From assembly GCA_964007475.1 (NCBI GenBank), contig OZ023274.1, forward strand, positions 95,303,750 to 95,367,749: a stretch of 64,000 bases of DNA, in the 5' to 3' direction. The translations under genes were made by a program, and so were the position numbers. The notes under the pieces were generated by a model, which ran no database searches, was not told where the DNA came from, and saw only the letters and a program-made list of their open reading frames with translations. Positions 35,601-49,611 of this stretch are shown here, piece after piece; the first letter of the stretch is position 1, and each line of letters starts with the position of its first letter. This DNA comes from Hybos culiciformis. Its lineage: Eukaryota; Arthropoda; Insecta; Diptera; Hybotidae.

Positions 35601-38600
35601 TTCGATTTGCAAATTTGAAGTCCTGATGCATTTTATAATAATTTATAATGTTTATAATGTAAATTACAGTAGGTAGTATACCTACATTATTTTATATGTT
35701 TTCCTTTAAAATATGTCAAAAAAATATTTTTTGCAATCCAATTATCCAAAGATGAATTTAATATCATTTTCAGTAAACTCATAATAAATTGATAATCTTT
35801 TATAGTAAAATAATCTTTAAAAATTTCAGCTTAACTGAAATCAGTTAAAAAACCAAAAAAAAGTATTTATATTAAAGCGTTCAAGATTCCTATCATTTTT
35901 TTTTTAGCATAAAAAAGAACTGACGAAATTTAATTATGTTCAGAAAAAGAAAAAAATGTTGAGATATTGATGTAAACCGGTGAGCAAGAAAATTAATTAA
36001 AATTTTTTTTTTTTGGAAATAATGTTGAGGAAAAAATAAACTATTGTGATCTTCTAAGTTAAAATAAAAACAACAATTTTTTTTTAATAAATATAGAGTA
36101 TGTATTTGAAAATAAATTTAAACAAAATTATATTTTATTATAAAACAAAACAAAAAACTTTTTCTCTTTTTTTTCGATGTGTGTGATTATATCTATAATA
36201 ATATATAAGAAAAATTAATACATTGCTTTTATGTTAATTATATGTAATTGAAAAAAAGTTCATATATATATATTATATATATACAATAATATATAAATAT
36301 TCTTTTAAAATATTGAACTAAAATAAAAAAACCAAAGTTTATTAAAAGAAAAATGAAATAATATTTTTTTTATTCATTTTTATTGTTACAAAAAATAAGA
36401 TTATTAATTAAATTAAATTATGTTTGTTGGAAAAAAAAACCTAACTAATTTTTTAAAAATTTAGGCAAAATAAAATTTGGCAAATTGAATATAATAATTT
36501 TTAATTTTCATGATAATTAATTCATTCCCACCTTGTACATAACGTGCTTTGTATGTTTGAAATCAAGTCTAAAAATAAAATAAAAAATAAATTGACATAA
36601 ACAGAGGAGATAAATATAAATTTGATGTACATTTCTCTAGCTACAGAGAAGATCTGATAATGAAAATATATTATGTAAAAATCTGCAATTTAAAAATAAT
36701 GTAAAATTTCCATCAAAAGGACACTATATATTTATTATATATAGTTCGTTATCAGATTGAAATTTATTTTAAACAGGCTGTAAATTTTTTTTTAATACAT
36801 ATAATAAAAGTTGATCCTTTCAATGAAAGGGGAAAAACATTAAGTTTTGTAAAAAAAAAAAGCTTACTTCATGGCTCATCGTATATGTACATAAATGTTT
36901 TCTATATTTATGTATTTATTATTACTATTATAATGATAATAATTATAATAATTACTATTTTAATAATGATAATTATACAATTACTTTAAAAGTTTATGTA
37001 TTCAATAATTAAATTATTAAAATGTCAAAAAAAAAACATCAAAAATTAAAAATAATAGAGCATTGCCTTAATTATGTGTGTTTGTAATTAGCCAAACCAA
37101 CTAAATAGAATCGTGCTTTGGTTTGAAAATATCAATTTACCACTAGTTACGTATTATAATATGGAATTTTTTTATAATTTGGCTTAACTTGGATAAGTGT
37201 TACCTACTTATTTTATGAAAGATAACTCAAAATTAGCACTAACATTATCACTAATAGTATACATACATTGAATAAAGAAACCAGTACAAGAACAAGCTAA
37301 ATTTATATAGTACGTGTACTTATATTATATTCATGAAACATTTTTCGCAACATTTTCATAACTTTTCATATCTATTTTCCCTCTCTCTTGTAAGTTTTAT
37401 AATCATTTTTTTTCTGATCCCCAAGTAAGTGCAAATTAAATAAATATTTACTATTTACAATTAAGTATATTATATATATAATAATTTGTTAATGTGTGTC
37501 TAAAAGGCTTTTTTAAAGTTAACATAAAAGTTTACATTATAATTATATAAAAAAATTAACAAAACTTTTGGGTATTTTTGTTTTTCTTTAATACTACATA
37601 ATATTATATTGAAGTTACATTGCATTTGAGTGTAAAGTTCAAAAAATTTTGGACTGTTAACTTTTTAACTTTAATTTTCATTGAATTGATAAATTTGTTT
37701 TGAATGTTTAATGTGGTTCTCGCTTATAAAAAATATTTAAAAAGAAAAACATAAAAAAGAGACTTTATTTAAATGCAATGTTTAAAAAAAAAATATTATA
37801 CTCAAACTCACAGTTAAAAATGCAATAAAAAAATTAAAAAAAATTACAATTTAATTAACAAAAAAAACAATACTAAATACTTTTTAATAAAATTTATATA
37901 AAATAGTTATGTACCTTTTTGAACTTCTTTCACTTTCTCTTTGTAGTTAGGGAATATTTTAAATTAAAAGAAAATATATACATAACATACATATAATATA
38001 CATATATATACAATTTAAGATCAATAAATATATATTAAATAAGAAACTTGTCAATATCTTTCAAAAAAAAAAAAATTATTTCTTTTGTTAATTTTAAGTG
38101 AAATTAGTTATATTTATAAAGAAAAGTTATATTTAAATTAAGAATTTTAAAAATTTTTTGTAAATAATTTAGGCTATGAAGTATTAGTTTTATTTACCCA
38201 GTGGAATAATAATTATTTTTAAAAAACAAACTAAATTTATTATTCAAAAATAGAAATTAAAAGATTTTTCAGAGATGTTTTAATTTATAAATTTTAATAA
38301 TATAAATATATGGGTTTTTTTAAGCTTATACACTAACAACAGCATCAAATATTCTTAAAAATTTCAGGCATTATGATGATTCGATATAAAAAAAAATTTT
38401 CTCAACTTTTAAATATTTTTATTAATCAATTACATTTATCACAAAAACATCAACTTTTCTATAAAATTTATGTATCGACAGCTATACAAATAAAATCAGC
38501 TTTTTTCCATCAAATTTCATTCAATTGGTTTCATCTATAAACAGAAAATTTAATCCTTTAAAATTACGCGTTTTTATTAAAACTCTTTTTATACAATAAG

Positions 38601-41600
38601 TTTAGCAAGAGTTTTTTTTATTCCATCTAAATTTTAATACACTATAGTAGTCTAAATTGTTTTGACTTTAAGACTTTATTATAAGAATTATTCATATATG
38701 CTTAATATTTTAAATACTTTACGTATGCAATTACATGCTTACGTACGTATTAATTCATAAATTATTTATTTTATAAAAACCGCGTTACAAATACTTCAAG
38801 CTTAATTAAGCCAATAAAAAAATGTTATTAGAGTAACTAAAATTTCTGGAAACACCAACAAAAACAAAACTTAAATTTATATTTCGAATTATTATTATGA
38901 TTTTTATTGGATATTTAATAATTAATAATTGGATTGTAAAATAAATAATTGGAAAAAAAAATTAAATTTTATGCGAAAATAAGGATAATATTTCCTTTTT
39001 TTGCTTCTATTTCGTCTAGTTATATTGGTGTTATGATTGGCGAAATAATTTTAATATTAATAATTAACATATATTTATAATGTCAATATAGTGTTACAAT
39101 TTAAACTAACACCAAGTGATAAAGAACTTTTTTTTTCTCAAACAGAAATATAAAAATTAAATAAAATAAGTACATATATATTATTGCTATACCATTAAAA
39201 TCTATTTCATTTTAATCCTTATCATAAAATTATAATTATTTGAATGTATATCTCAAAGACAAAACCATTTATATATTTTTATGTGTCATCATCACACATT
39301 ATAAGACAAATAATAAGCTTTTTTAATTCCATGTGTATTTCTTATTTTTTAATAAATAAAAAAATAAATTAATAATAAAATTAATTTGAATTTTATCAAA
39401 AGCAAGAAAAAAAAATAAATTAAAATAATAAATAAATCAATAAATTCAATGCAAAAGAAATTAACATGAAACTAAATATACATTTAAAAAAATATATAAA
39501 TTAAATAATAATGAAAAAAATAAAAAATAAATTATATACATGAAAATAATGCAAACTTAAAAAACAAAAAAAATTAAATAACTTTTTACTTAAAATATTT
39601 TTGATTTTTTTCAATGCAACAAACCAAAATATTATATTAATTAATATGCAAGCATAAAATATAATTATTAAAAAAGAAAATCTTTACATTTTGAAATAAA
39701 AATATTGAGAATAAAAAAATACATTAATTATACAATTAAAAATAAAAAAAAGAAAAAAATTATATTATTATTATATATAAAGATAAATTTTAAAATGCCA
39801 TTTCTATAAATAAAACGAAAAATTTATTAAAATCAATAATTTACTAGTTTTATTTCAAATATGGGTAGATTATATACAATTAATTAACTATCGATTTATT
39901 TTTATCCTGAAATTAGTCTGTTACCAAAATGTAAAAATAAATAGATTTAGGTAGTACAGGCAATTTGGGTTATTCAAAATAATTGTCCTTTAAATCGATT
40001 TGAAAATCCATTATAGGACCGTCATTAATTTCAAAACCGTTAAAAGTTAGCTTTTCAATATTAAAATATTTTTGATAGTCTGTATTATTTTGAGATTTTT
40101 CAATAAAGTAAAACAAGAATGAAGAATAATTTCATTATACCAAGCATATTTTCGGAAAGCATAGCTAGTAGGTACTTTCATAATATGGTTTGTAAAAAAA
40201 AATGGTTGACAACCTATTCGGTAAGAAGAACAGGTATGTATTTTAGCTAAACTGTTTCTTTTTTATAACAATTGTGTAATCAATATATGCATTGTGTAGT
40301 AAAGGTTAAAATATTTGTAAATACTAAATACAAATGTTTTTTTTTTCATATCAACAAATGTTTAACGTAATAAAACAATAAATGGTAATTTTACATTATT
40401 CTAGTGGGTTATTCAGGTTAATAAATGTTAAAATCAATGAACTTGTATATAATTTCATTGGATAATACAATCTAATGAGTTATTAATCGTAAGCAAAATA
40501 TTTTTGAATTAATAATTTGGTATTGAGCTATTTAAAAAAATAACTTGATTATATTAAGCATATAGAATTCTCCTCGTCATTTGAACAGGTTCGTCTTTCT
40601 TTCATATTCTTTTCAACTTATATTTCAATTTTATATTTTTCTTGCATAGAGAGACCCTTTCCCAATTTTTTTTACATAATCAATTTACATCTATAGCCTA
40701 AAAATATATGTTTTTATGCTAATTTAATCAGCAACTTTCATTATATACTTTCCAAAGCGAATTTATTTGGGTTTTAGAAAATAAGTTTACATAAAAATAG
40801 TCAAAAGTTATTTTAATGTCATCTAATTATAATGAAACATACATTTATTTTTTAATTTTCGCCATTAATTGTGTTTATTATAAGGATTCTTTTTAATTAT
40901 TATCAATATCTATTTTAAAATTTGTGCGTATATGTAAAATAAAAACCATACAAATTGATTATATTATTTTACATTCATTTTAATTATGTACAATTTTACA
41001 TATAGTATTTTAATGATTTTCTATGAAAACTCATTTCCTCGATAAATAAACTTCAGTACGTAATATTATAATAAAACACAACTTAAAGTCTAGAGATTAA
41101 ACCCAGAGTATCCGATGTTTTAGTTTATGTGATAATAGAATTTATATTTAGTTTGAAAAAAGTAGTCGTTTTTGTTTACAACTGTCTATAAGATTCAGGA
41201 AAAAATGCGTAAAATTTGCAAACTAGAGGGTCCGGATATTAATTTATTATTTTCTCATTTTATATTTAAGAAATATATAGTCATTGGAACATAATGAAAT
41301 ATTACTATTTCAAAAACCAAACAACCATGAACTCTTTGGAGGGCAGAATTAAAACTAAATCTATTAAAATTTCAAATTTTTATTATTATTCTATTTTTAT
41401 ACTGTTTCACCGTTTTTATTTTCCTGACATATTAATCTTGTATCTTTTCATAATTAAAAAAAATATCATCAGATACGATATAAAATGTATATTTATTTCA
41501 AACATAAATATATTCTAACTGTAATTTAATTTACAAAATAACTAATGAACGCACAGAGCGGTTTAGAGCAAGACTATTATCTTATTAATAAATTCTCTTA

Positions 41601-43490
41601 TATAATATAAAATATATATATTTTTTTTATATTGAACCAACCAGTTTTTCTTCAAAAAAAATAAACAAAAATTTTTCTTGATATATATAATACCTACCTT
41701 CCCAATCAAAAAAATAAATAAAATAAAAAATTTTGAAATATTTAAGAAAAATAAATCAAGATTATTATTATTATAATTATGTAATAAAATAATATTGCAC
41801 TTCCTCAAACATAAAAACTACATAATTATAAAACATATAATGGTACAAAATTAAAAATATAATATAATAGCCTTCAAATATTTTAATAGTTCACTATGCT
41901 TATTTTTTCTAAACGATAATTTTTAACCAAAAATTAAAAAAAAAATCTATAATTTAAAATTTAACTTTCAAACGGAGTTTCGTTAAGAAATCTTCTTGCT
42001 TTCAGTTTTAATTTCCGCATAAAAATCAATAATATTTCTAGAATTAAATGAATTATTTTAATTTGATAACATATTAATGTAACACATTAATGTTATCATT
42101 ATAGGCTTTTTTAATTAATCAGATTTTAATTTTTTTTATATGAGTTAGATATTTATCAGAAAAATGTGAATAAGTTAATAAGCTTAGTATATTGACTTAT
42201 AGAGCTGAAAAAGTATTATTGAATTTTTTTGTTCACAATTTCTATAAATAGAATATCTGCCTACATTTCAGGCAAGAGTATCTTTGAGTCCTTTTGAGTC
42301 TCCTGGATCTATATGATTTATTAAAATTAGATACAAAATGATATTAGTACCAAGTTAACGTTGTTCCGTTTACTTGCTGTAGTTATCAGTAAAATTATAG
42401 TAAAATTACATGCAGCATATACATTACATTAACAAAACAATGGACAAACAATGGGAATCTCAAAAACAGTAAAATCAAGATTTCAACCTGAGATTTTGTT
42501 ACAAAAAACACTTCTCTTATTTATTTGTCAATAAAACCATACTATACTATAATATACTATACTATACTATACTAGCCTATACTATACTATACTATATTAT
42601 ACTCATTGTACACCTATTTTATAAAGTAAAGTATCTGCCATAGAAAATATATTTCGTCCCGCCAAAAAATCTATGTTTTTTTTTACTCAAAATCTATCAT
42701 TGTGTTGAATAAAAATGATAAGGGATGGGATGGTTGCTTTTTTAAAAGTTACGAAATAAAACAAGACTTTTAATTTTATAAACTCATCACAGAGAACATT
42801 TTATTTCTATTTTTTCTAATTTTTACATTTTTATACAAAAATTTTAAATGAAATATATGCGCACACGTTTGAAAAAATGAATCAAATAAATTTTATTGAA
42901 ATTTTCACAACATTTGAAATTACATTCAACGTTTGTAAGAAGGGAAGCTAATTTACTTGTTTACTCCTACTACAACCTGCAATCAAATTATTAATTTTCT
43001 GTTATCAACATTTTTTTTATTAACATAAAAGCAATTTCACATTTTTATTCATGAAATGTAAATAAAAAAATTTAAAACTGTTAAAATGCTAACATTCCTA
43101 AAGGCTAGAATAGAATCTGATTTTTTGAATAATAGGTTTCTTCTTAAAATATTTAAAAAAGTTAATAAATGCAAATAATAATAAAAAATATGTAATTCTT
43201 TTCTTTAAGATTCTTAATGTTTTTAAAAAAAAAATAAACTGAAGTTGAAAATAAGCGTTTTTGAACGACCCTATTGTTGTTTTTGTGTGGAAAGTTTTAA
43301 AAAGGAAGCTGCTTTAATTTATTTTTGTAAAAAAAACCCAGCTGTCACAATTTATTGTCTGTCTTTCTAAAATTCTATATACTTCTCTCATTTCCTAAAA
43401 AAATTTATTTATGATAACATTGCCACCATCATTTGAAACCGGAAAAATAAATAAACCATCAACAAACCGGTTAATAGAAGATTAACAAAA
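32694..43490. other. 10.8-kb non-coding A+T-rich DNA
   Basis: No host exon, RNA gene or transposon end pair could be supported. Visible structures are minor: a run of at least twenty A at 32713-32734, TA-rich tracts near 33135-33150 and 36257-36282, a 15-bp hairpin TGATAACAT..ATGTTATCA at 42064-42098, and the pentanucleotide repeat at 42539-42602. Open frames at 33787, 41294 and 41563 are F/Y/I/K/N-rich without motifs and are not believed. This is probably the intergenic region between NTAQ1 and the gene suggested at 43.5-44.7 kb. Confidence 0.5.
42539..42602. repeat. (TACTA)n pentanucleotide microsatellite
   Basis: About a dozen tandem ACTAT units, with one GCC interruption near 42575 and slight variation at both ends. 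Simple-sequence DNA. Confidence 0.85.
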
Positions 43491-43529
43491 ATGACATTTT
43501 ACGGATTGCAAGTGACGATAAAGAGAGAG
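43491..43529 (+). CDS. Candidate short first coding exon (weak)
   Basis: An ATG after ACAAAA opens exactly 13 codons (MTFYGLQVTIKRE) that run into AGAGAG|GTAAGT, a perfect splice donor. Local composition is less A+T-rich than its surroundings. It could be an alternative first exon of the gene suggested at 44,715, or chance. The peptide is not recognised. Confidence 0.22.
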
Positions 43530-43531
43530 GT

Positions 43532-44714
43532 AAGTAAAGAGATATCTATTGGACCCTATGTAAACAATTTGATGGGATTTATTTGGAAAATAACTGGTTT
43601 TGATTAGATAAAATTAATTGTTTTAAATTAAACCGGGTTTTTTTTTTTTAATAAATTCTCACAAAATGTATCCCTATAAAATCCGGTTAGAAATTGATCA
43701 CAATTAATCAAAGTGCTGGCAATGTTGTAAGAAAAAAAAAAAACAAAAACAAAAATGAACAAGAGAAAAAAAAAATTTTTATATTTGAATTTTTTTTTTA
43801 AAAAGAGAATTGACAACTTCATATAAAAACAAAAAAAATTAGAAAATAATATTTAGTTGTCGTTTTGCAATCAGACTGACAGAAGTAATTATTATTTTTT
43901 GCTTGTTTTTTTGTTTCAAATAAAATTTAATATTGAAAAATAAAAATAATAATTTTTACACAACAACGAGAACGAGAAGAAAAGAAAATTTATTTTTTTT
44001 TTAAATTAAAAAAAGCAAAACAAAATAAAAAATTCTTTTTATCTTTAATATTTTTTAATTTTGAGGAAATTTTTTTATTTTAAAATTTTTGATAAAAAAA
44101 TAAAATCAACATCATTTAAAAAAGAGCTTGTTAACATTTTTTTTAATAAAAAAAAAAATTAAAATTGAAATTTGTATAAGAAATATTTTTTTTTGTATTT
44201 TTCTGTGATTGTGTGAAATCGCGTGATTTTTTCCAATAAAAAATATTTAGAAAAAAAAAAAATTTATATCAAAAAAAAAAATTAAATAAAAGAGAGGAAA
44301 AAGCGACAATTCTTTTTCTGTTTTTGTGTGTTCATCAAATAAGAAAGTTTGAATTTAATAAAAAAAAAAAATTAAATAAATAAATTTTTTATATTTTAGA
44401 ATTCAAATAATTTCTTTTTAATTTCTTTTTATAAATTTATAAAAAGAATAATTTTATAAAATAAATAAAAAATTAATTTAATGTGCTGAAAAATTTTTAA
44501 AACCTTAATTCCAAATTTGAATAATAAAAAAAAATTTTAATAAATTTTTTTGAGAAATTTATTTAAAAAAAAAAATTGCTCAAAAATATTTCTAATTAGA
44601 AAAATAAATCAAAAAGAAAATTTTTTTATTTTTTTATTTAAAAAAGTAAAAAATTTTTTTTAATAGAAAAATTAATTTTTATACAATAAAAAATCAAAAT
44701 TATTAATTGAAAAA
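43532..44714 (+). promoter_or_regulatory. Possible 5' UTR/promoter region
   Basis: About 1.2 kb upstream of the candidate exon at 44,715 is made of long A and T runs with scattered purine-rich and CG-containing words (GAGAACGAGAAG near 43970, GAGAGGAAAAAGCGAC near 44293, GTGTGAAATCGCGTG near 44212). Such texture is common in insect 5' UTRs. An initiator-like TCAGACTG occurs at 43872. No TATA or start site can be fixed. The 64-codon minus frame at 43628-43822 is a by-product of A-rich sequence. Confidence 0.25.
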
Positions 44715-44749
44715 ATGAGTGGATATCGTACAAATATGGAAAATAATCG
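44715..44749 (+). CDS. Candidate first coding exon of an unrecognised gene
   Basis: The ATG sits in AAAAATGAG, a good insect start context. It opens a non-low-complexity reading MSGYRTNMENN plus two bases of an Arg codon, then CG|GTAAGTTT, a consensus donor in phase 2. The exon is 35 bp. No downstream exon is seen to the window edge, so the first intron would exceed 19 kb, as is common for developmental or signalling genes in flies. I do not recognise the peptide, and it is too short to name. The abrupt change in sequence texture just downstream supports a functional boundary here. Confidence 0.4.
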
Positions 44750-47700
44750 GTAAGTTTTTTATATTTTTTTTGAAAAAATTTTAAAAGAATTTTCATTAGA
44801 AAATTTTTTTTTCTTTTCATAAAAAATGGAAAAAATTCATTTCGCCCATCATCACACAAAAACAAAAAAAAAACTTGACAAATGCATATATACATACAAA
44901 CATACATATCAAACAATTTTCGATTCTCAAACCCAAGGCCACAATATAATAGTTTCAGTCATATTATTTAGAGGTGTTGTCAAATTGGTGAAGCGACTAC
45001 TGAAATGACATTCTGTAACTGCAATTGTTTTATTTCTATTAATTACAATTATACCTACCACAAGTTCTAATTATCTATTTTAGGCCTCTTGGATGTAATA
45101 TAATTCGAAACGAGATTGTTTTACTGACTTAGCTAACATTTTCTAACAAATAGGCGTAACTATCTGGCCCTAGCGCAGGCCTTGTAAGAAATTATGAGCT
45201 AAATTGATTATATATGCAACTAAATGCCGGTTTTGTGCACATCCCAAATGAAGAAATCTGACGAATAATCTATTTTTCCCATCTAAAATGTTAAAAGTCA
45301 ATAGTTCAATCAATAGCAAATAGTTAGGATAAAGTCGTCAAAAGTCGTCTTGGATATATGTTTTGACATTGCGTGTATAAAGTACTTATTCTTGGTTCCG
45401 AAATGCAAAATTGAGTGTTTGAAATGCCTAAACTAAACGCATTCCTATCCAGGAAGAATACTTAATCTATTTTCTATATAAATTAGTTATCTATTTTTTT
45501 TTAACTAATTCTAAAAAATACTTAGTACTAATTATATATTGAACATTGTAGAATTATAGAATCTTTGTTTGTAAAACAAAACTTCCTGATAAAAAAAAAA
45601 AAAAAATTTGCTTTTATTTTCGTACACTAAGGAAAATTATGTGTTCAACATTTTTGAAAATTGTGCCCTAAGTAGAATGATATCTTCATATAAATGCTCG
45701 AAAAAATGTATGTTTTTTAGTTGAAGGGATATGAGCAGAGCTATAAGCACAGTCGACACATAAGTTCAATGGAACAAAAAGAAAAAGTTGAATATACTTA
45801 CCTAAGTATTTAATTGGCTTAACCTTCATATAAAAGTTGAACAAAGAAAAGCTTTTTGGAAATTTCTTAATATTTTCGATTTTTTTTTTTTTTTTACTTG
45901 TGACAGTCAAAATAGAATTTATCTACCTACTTGCTTACTAAAAAAAAAAAACAAAATATTTTTTATCGAATTTTATTGTTTATTTTTATCTAAATATTAA
46001 AATGACAGAAGAATATACTGCTGATGCATAATAATTATTTTTAGCCGGTTTTTTTTTTTTGTGGAGTTTATGTTTTCATGCTTCTTAATGTTATTTTATT
46101 CATTTCAAATATTTCCAAGCAATTTTTTGTTTTTTTTTTTTGCTAAGCGTTTTATTAATAATTTAAGTAAGTAACTATATTTGCTTACATAGTACTAACT
46201 ATAATGTTAAATAAATTTTTTATAAAAAAGATTATCAAACTAATCTCGGTTTATTTGAACTAGGTAAGTCGAGAGAAAACTGTTATACTTAATAACCGCC
46301 CAGATTGCATGCCTATAATTTTAGAATTTATATCTAACTGTAATTGAGAATTTTTTACACAAGGATCGGTTAAGTTATCTATAGGTTTTGTATGTTTTAC
46401 GTTAGGCAGTAACTAAGTAGATAAGTACACATCGGCCGACAAGGGTAGATGGCACGACAAATAAGGACGTTAATAAACACAAATAATTTACAATTCAACC
46501 GAATTCAACACGAGAACTATAAAAAACTTATTATACCTAGGTATATCTACAAATCTACAATATGAAAATTTATTATAATTAAAGTAAAAGTAAAAATTTT
46601 ATATAGTTATATGTACACAGGTAGTTTATAATATTTATTTATCCAATTTATTTTAATTTGCAAATTATAATATAAGTAAGTACTTAAATTATTGTAGGTA
46701 TGTACGTACCATACGGTATACCTAAGCTTAATGTATATATTTTTTATTTATCAAAAATTAATTATAAATAATATTTTTTTGTTATAAGTAAATAATAAAC
46801 GAAAATAAAAAAAAAAATTTTTTAACAATCATGCCACTTTTGTTAAAGCTACTAATAATACCACACCTCAAGTTTTTCATCTGTCTGTGTTTTTTTTTTT
46901 TCATATTACTTATACTTCACTTTACTTTACTTACAAAAAAAAAATTCACCACTTACTTACTGCATATATAACGCCCTGAAATTAAAAAAAAATAAAATAA
47001 AAAATTAAAATTTTATATTTTGAAAATTTAATATCATTTCTATTTAAAATTTCCATTTTATTACTTTATCATAAAAAAAATTACTCATTTATTGCTGGCT
47101 TGACAAATTCTAATTAAAAATCAAGTTAAAAATATTACTTATGCTTCTTATGTTACAATCGGTTTTCAATTTATATATAAATAATTATTGTATTTTCTTT
47201 CACTTTTTTTTTTCTATGCACATGAAATCAAATTAAAAAAATGTTAACAATTTAATTTTTTATATAAGTATAACTATGTAGGTAGGTGTATTTTATAATT
47301 GAAATTGATAAGAAAATTTGCCAAGCGGCATTCTGTGTTTTTTTTTTATCACAAAATATACATACAAGCTTTTATCCAAATTTTCAAGTACAAAATTTTT
47401 ATCATTTGATTTGTTTTATTTTATTTTTATTTTTTATCACTGGATACAAAAAAAAAAACCATACACGAGTACATATATACTTAATATGATATTTTCTGAT
47501 ATTGAATTTCTTTATCTTCTTCCGGTTGTATTTTCCACTATCACTATCCTTAAAAAAAAAATTACCTACTTACTTACATCTAGAAATTGTCATTAATTAT
47601 ACATACGCATATTATATTTGGCATAATAATTAAACCTGTTCAACCTGTGAATAAAATTTATGTGAATTTCCATAGTTTTTTTTTTGGTACCTAAGTAATA

Positions 47701-49611
47701 AGTACTTAAGTAGGTATAGGTATATATCTACTTTAGTTATTGTATTAATTTTCCACTGGCGTCAGAACTGATAGTGCAGTTATATGACAATCAGTCTTTG
47801 CACGATTTGTACTTAGGTATTTTCAAGCCAAATGATGGAAAAATAATAAAATTAAACTTGTTTTAATAAATATATTCTACTAAATAAGTAGTTCTCTCGT
47901 TAACATCGAGGGTAAAATTATTTTACTTCGTTTTACTTACACCTAAAATAAACTTTGGTTACCAAGAAAACAAAAATTCTCGCTAAAATACTACATAAAA
48001 TAAAATTATCTAGCATAAAGTACATATTTACTCATGTATTATTAATATTTTTTTCGCTTTCATTCATTACGTCATAAATCCATCCTATTTATAAATAAAA
48101 AATAAAATAAAAAAATATTCCTCATAACTAAAATTTATTTATTATTTATTTTAGCACGTTCTATTTTATTATTTACTTATTTCCCAAAGTTTGCACTTAA
48201 TTAAGATTAAGTTATTAAAAAAAATTTATGTTAAAAATAAAAATCTAAATACTTACATTTTTATTTAAAATAAAAGTTCTTAGTAACAAACGGTATGATG
48301 GACATTTGTTATTGATTTTATTTGTACTAGGTATATAGTTAAGTAAGTAAGTATAATATCTCTTTATAGTGTACATATACTTATTATTTACTTAAGTTAG
48401 TACCCGGGAGAGAAATTTGAAAATAAAAGATTAAGTACTTAAGTATACACTTAAATGTCGGATTAGTTAGTATAATTAAGTATTGCGGTTTTAAGTTTTT
48501 CATTTCATTTGACCTTACAAGACATTTAATATTTAGAGATATTGATTTTTATTGGTGTAAAAAATATAAGTAAACTATACCTACTTTATATAATTCATTC
48601 TTATTACTTTTTGCGGTAAAATGTAAATACTTAAGTATTTTACTTATATATTAGCATCTTAAGTAGATTTATTTGGAGATTTATTAACTTTAACAAATTT
48701 TATATAATGTCCTACCTCTCGACTGACTTACTTACTTAATTGATAATGACATTAATGACACATGATGACTTAATTAATATATACTTAAGTCAGATAAGTA
48801 CGATCATAAAATACTAATGTTGCATAACACATTGTTTTACCAAGAATTTCAACCGAATTTTTTGTTTGGAAATTTAATTCTATGTAAGTATACTTATACA
48901 CACTTTGATATTGGCATCTAGCCAAAAATAAAGCCAAACAAAAAGTTTTTTTTTCCACCAAATACTTAATCACTAAGTTGAAATCAAAATTATATTTTTG
49001 TCTAAAAATTAAATACTTATATGTTTTGTTAAATTATATATCTCGTAAAATATATAGTCAATAAAAATATTTGTATCTTATATTAAAACTTAATTAGGTA
49101 AGACTAAAATAATGAAACAAGAAATACCTTCTTAATAACAAAACTAATTTTTTTAAAAATTATGTCAATTAAGGTAAAACAAGATATATATACTTACTCA
49201 CTTACTTACTTATATATATTAAGTTTAAAGAACTAATCAATTCTCATAAAACCGAAAAAAAAACTCAAAACAAAAATCTTTATCAAAAAAAAACACATTG
49301 AATGAATACACAATCATAAGATCAAAATTTTACCCTGACATTGCAACAAGTTTTTTTTTTTCTTCGAAAATACGACAATCAAATTCCTTGAAACTAAGTG
49401 TATAATATGGCCCAATAAAAAACTCATTTTCAATAATTTTTTTTTTTTTTGTAAATTTAATCAAAATAAATATCTAAAAAAAAACAATCATATCAAAGCA
49501 GCATGATCATTTTTATTGATTTTTTTTTTTTTTTTGCTTTTTGGGCATTATGAATTAAAAAGCTTAAAAATGTAATTTTGTGAAAAATTCTTTCTGATCG
49601 AAACAAGAAAA
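44750..49611. other. Putative first intron, part 1; TAAGTA-rich
   Basis: No exon is supportable. From about 45.4 kb onward the words AAGTACTTAAG, CTTACTTACTTA, AAGTAAGTAAG and GGTAGGTA appear every few hundred bases on both strands (for example 46675-46690, 47568-47580, 47690-47705, 48340-48355, 48433-48445, 49191-49210). This is unlike the left part of the window. The segment at 45080-45440 is slightly less A+T-rich but has no motif I can name. Short open frames at 44638, 44826, 45686, 47286, 47318 and 48785 look like chance. Confidence 0.45.

Noticed and set aside
42064..42098. Hairpin TGATAACAT/ATGTTATCA as a terminator or miRNA precursor
   Set aside because: The stem is only about 15 bp with a 3-base loop, too short for a miRNA precursor, and stems of this size are common in A+T-rich DNA.
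44638..44916. 92-codon minus-strand open frame overlapping the candidate first exon
   Set aside because: Composition is F/K/I/Y-rich with a CMYIC repeat from TACATA words. The opposite-strand exon with a proper donor is the better explanation.
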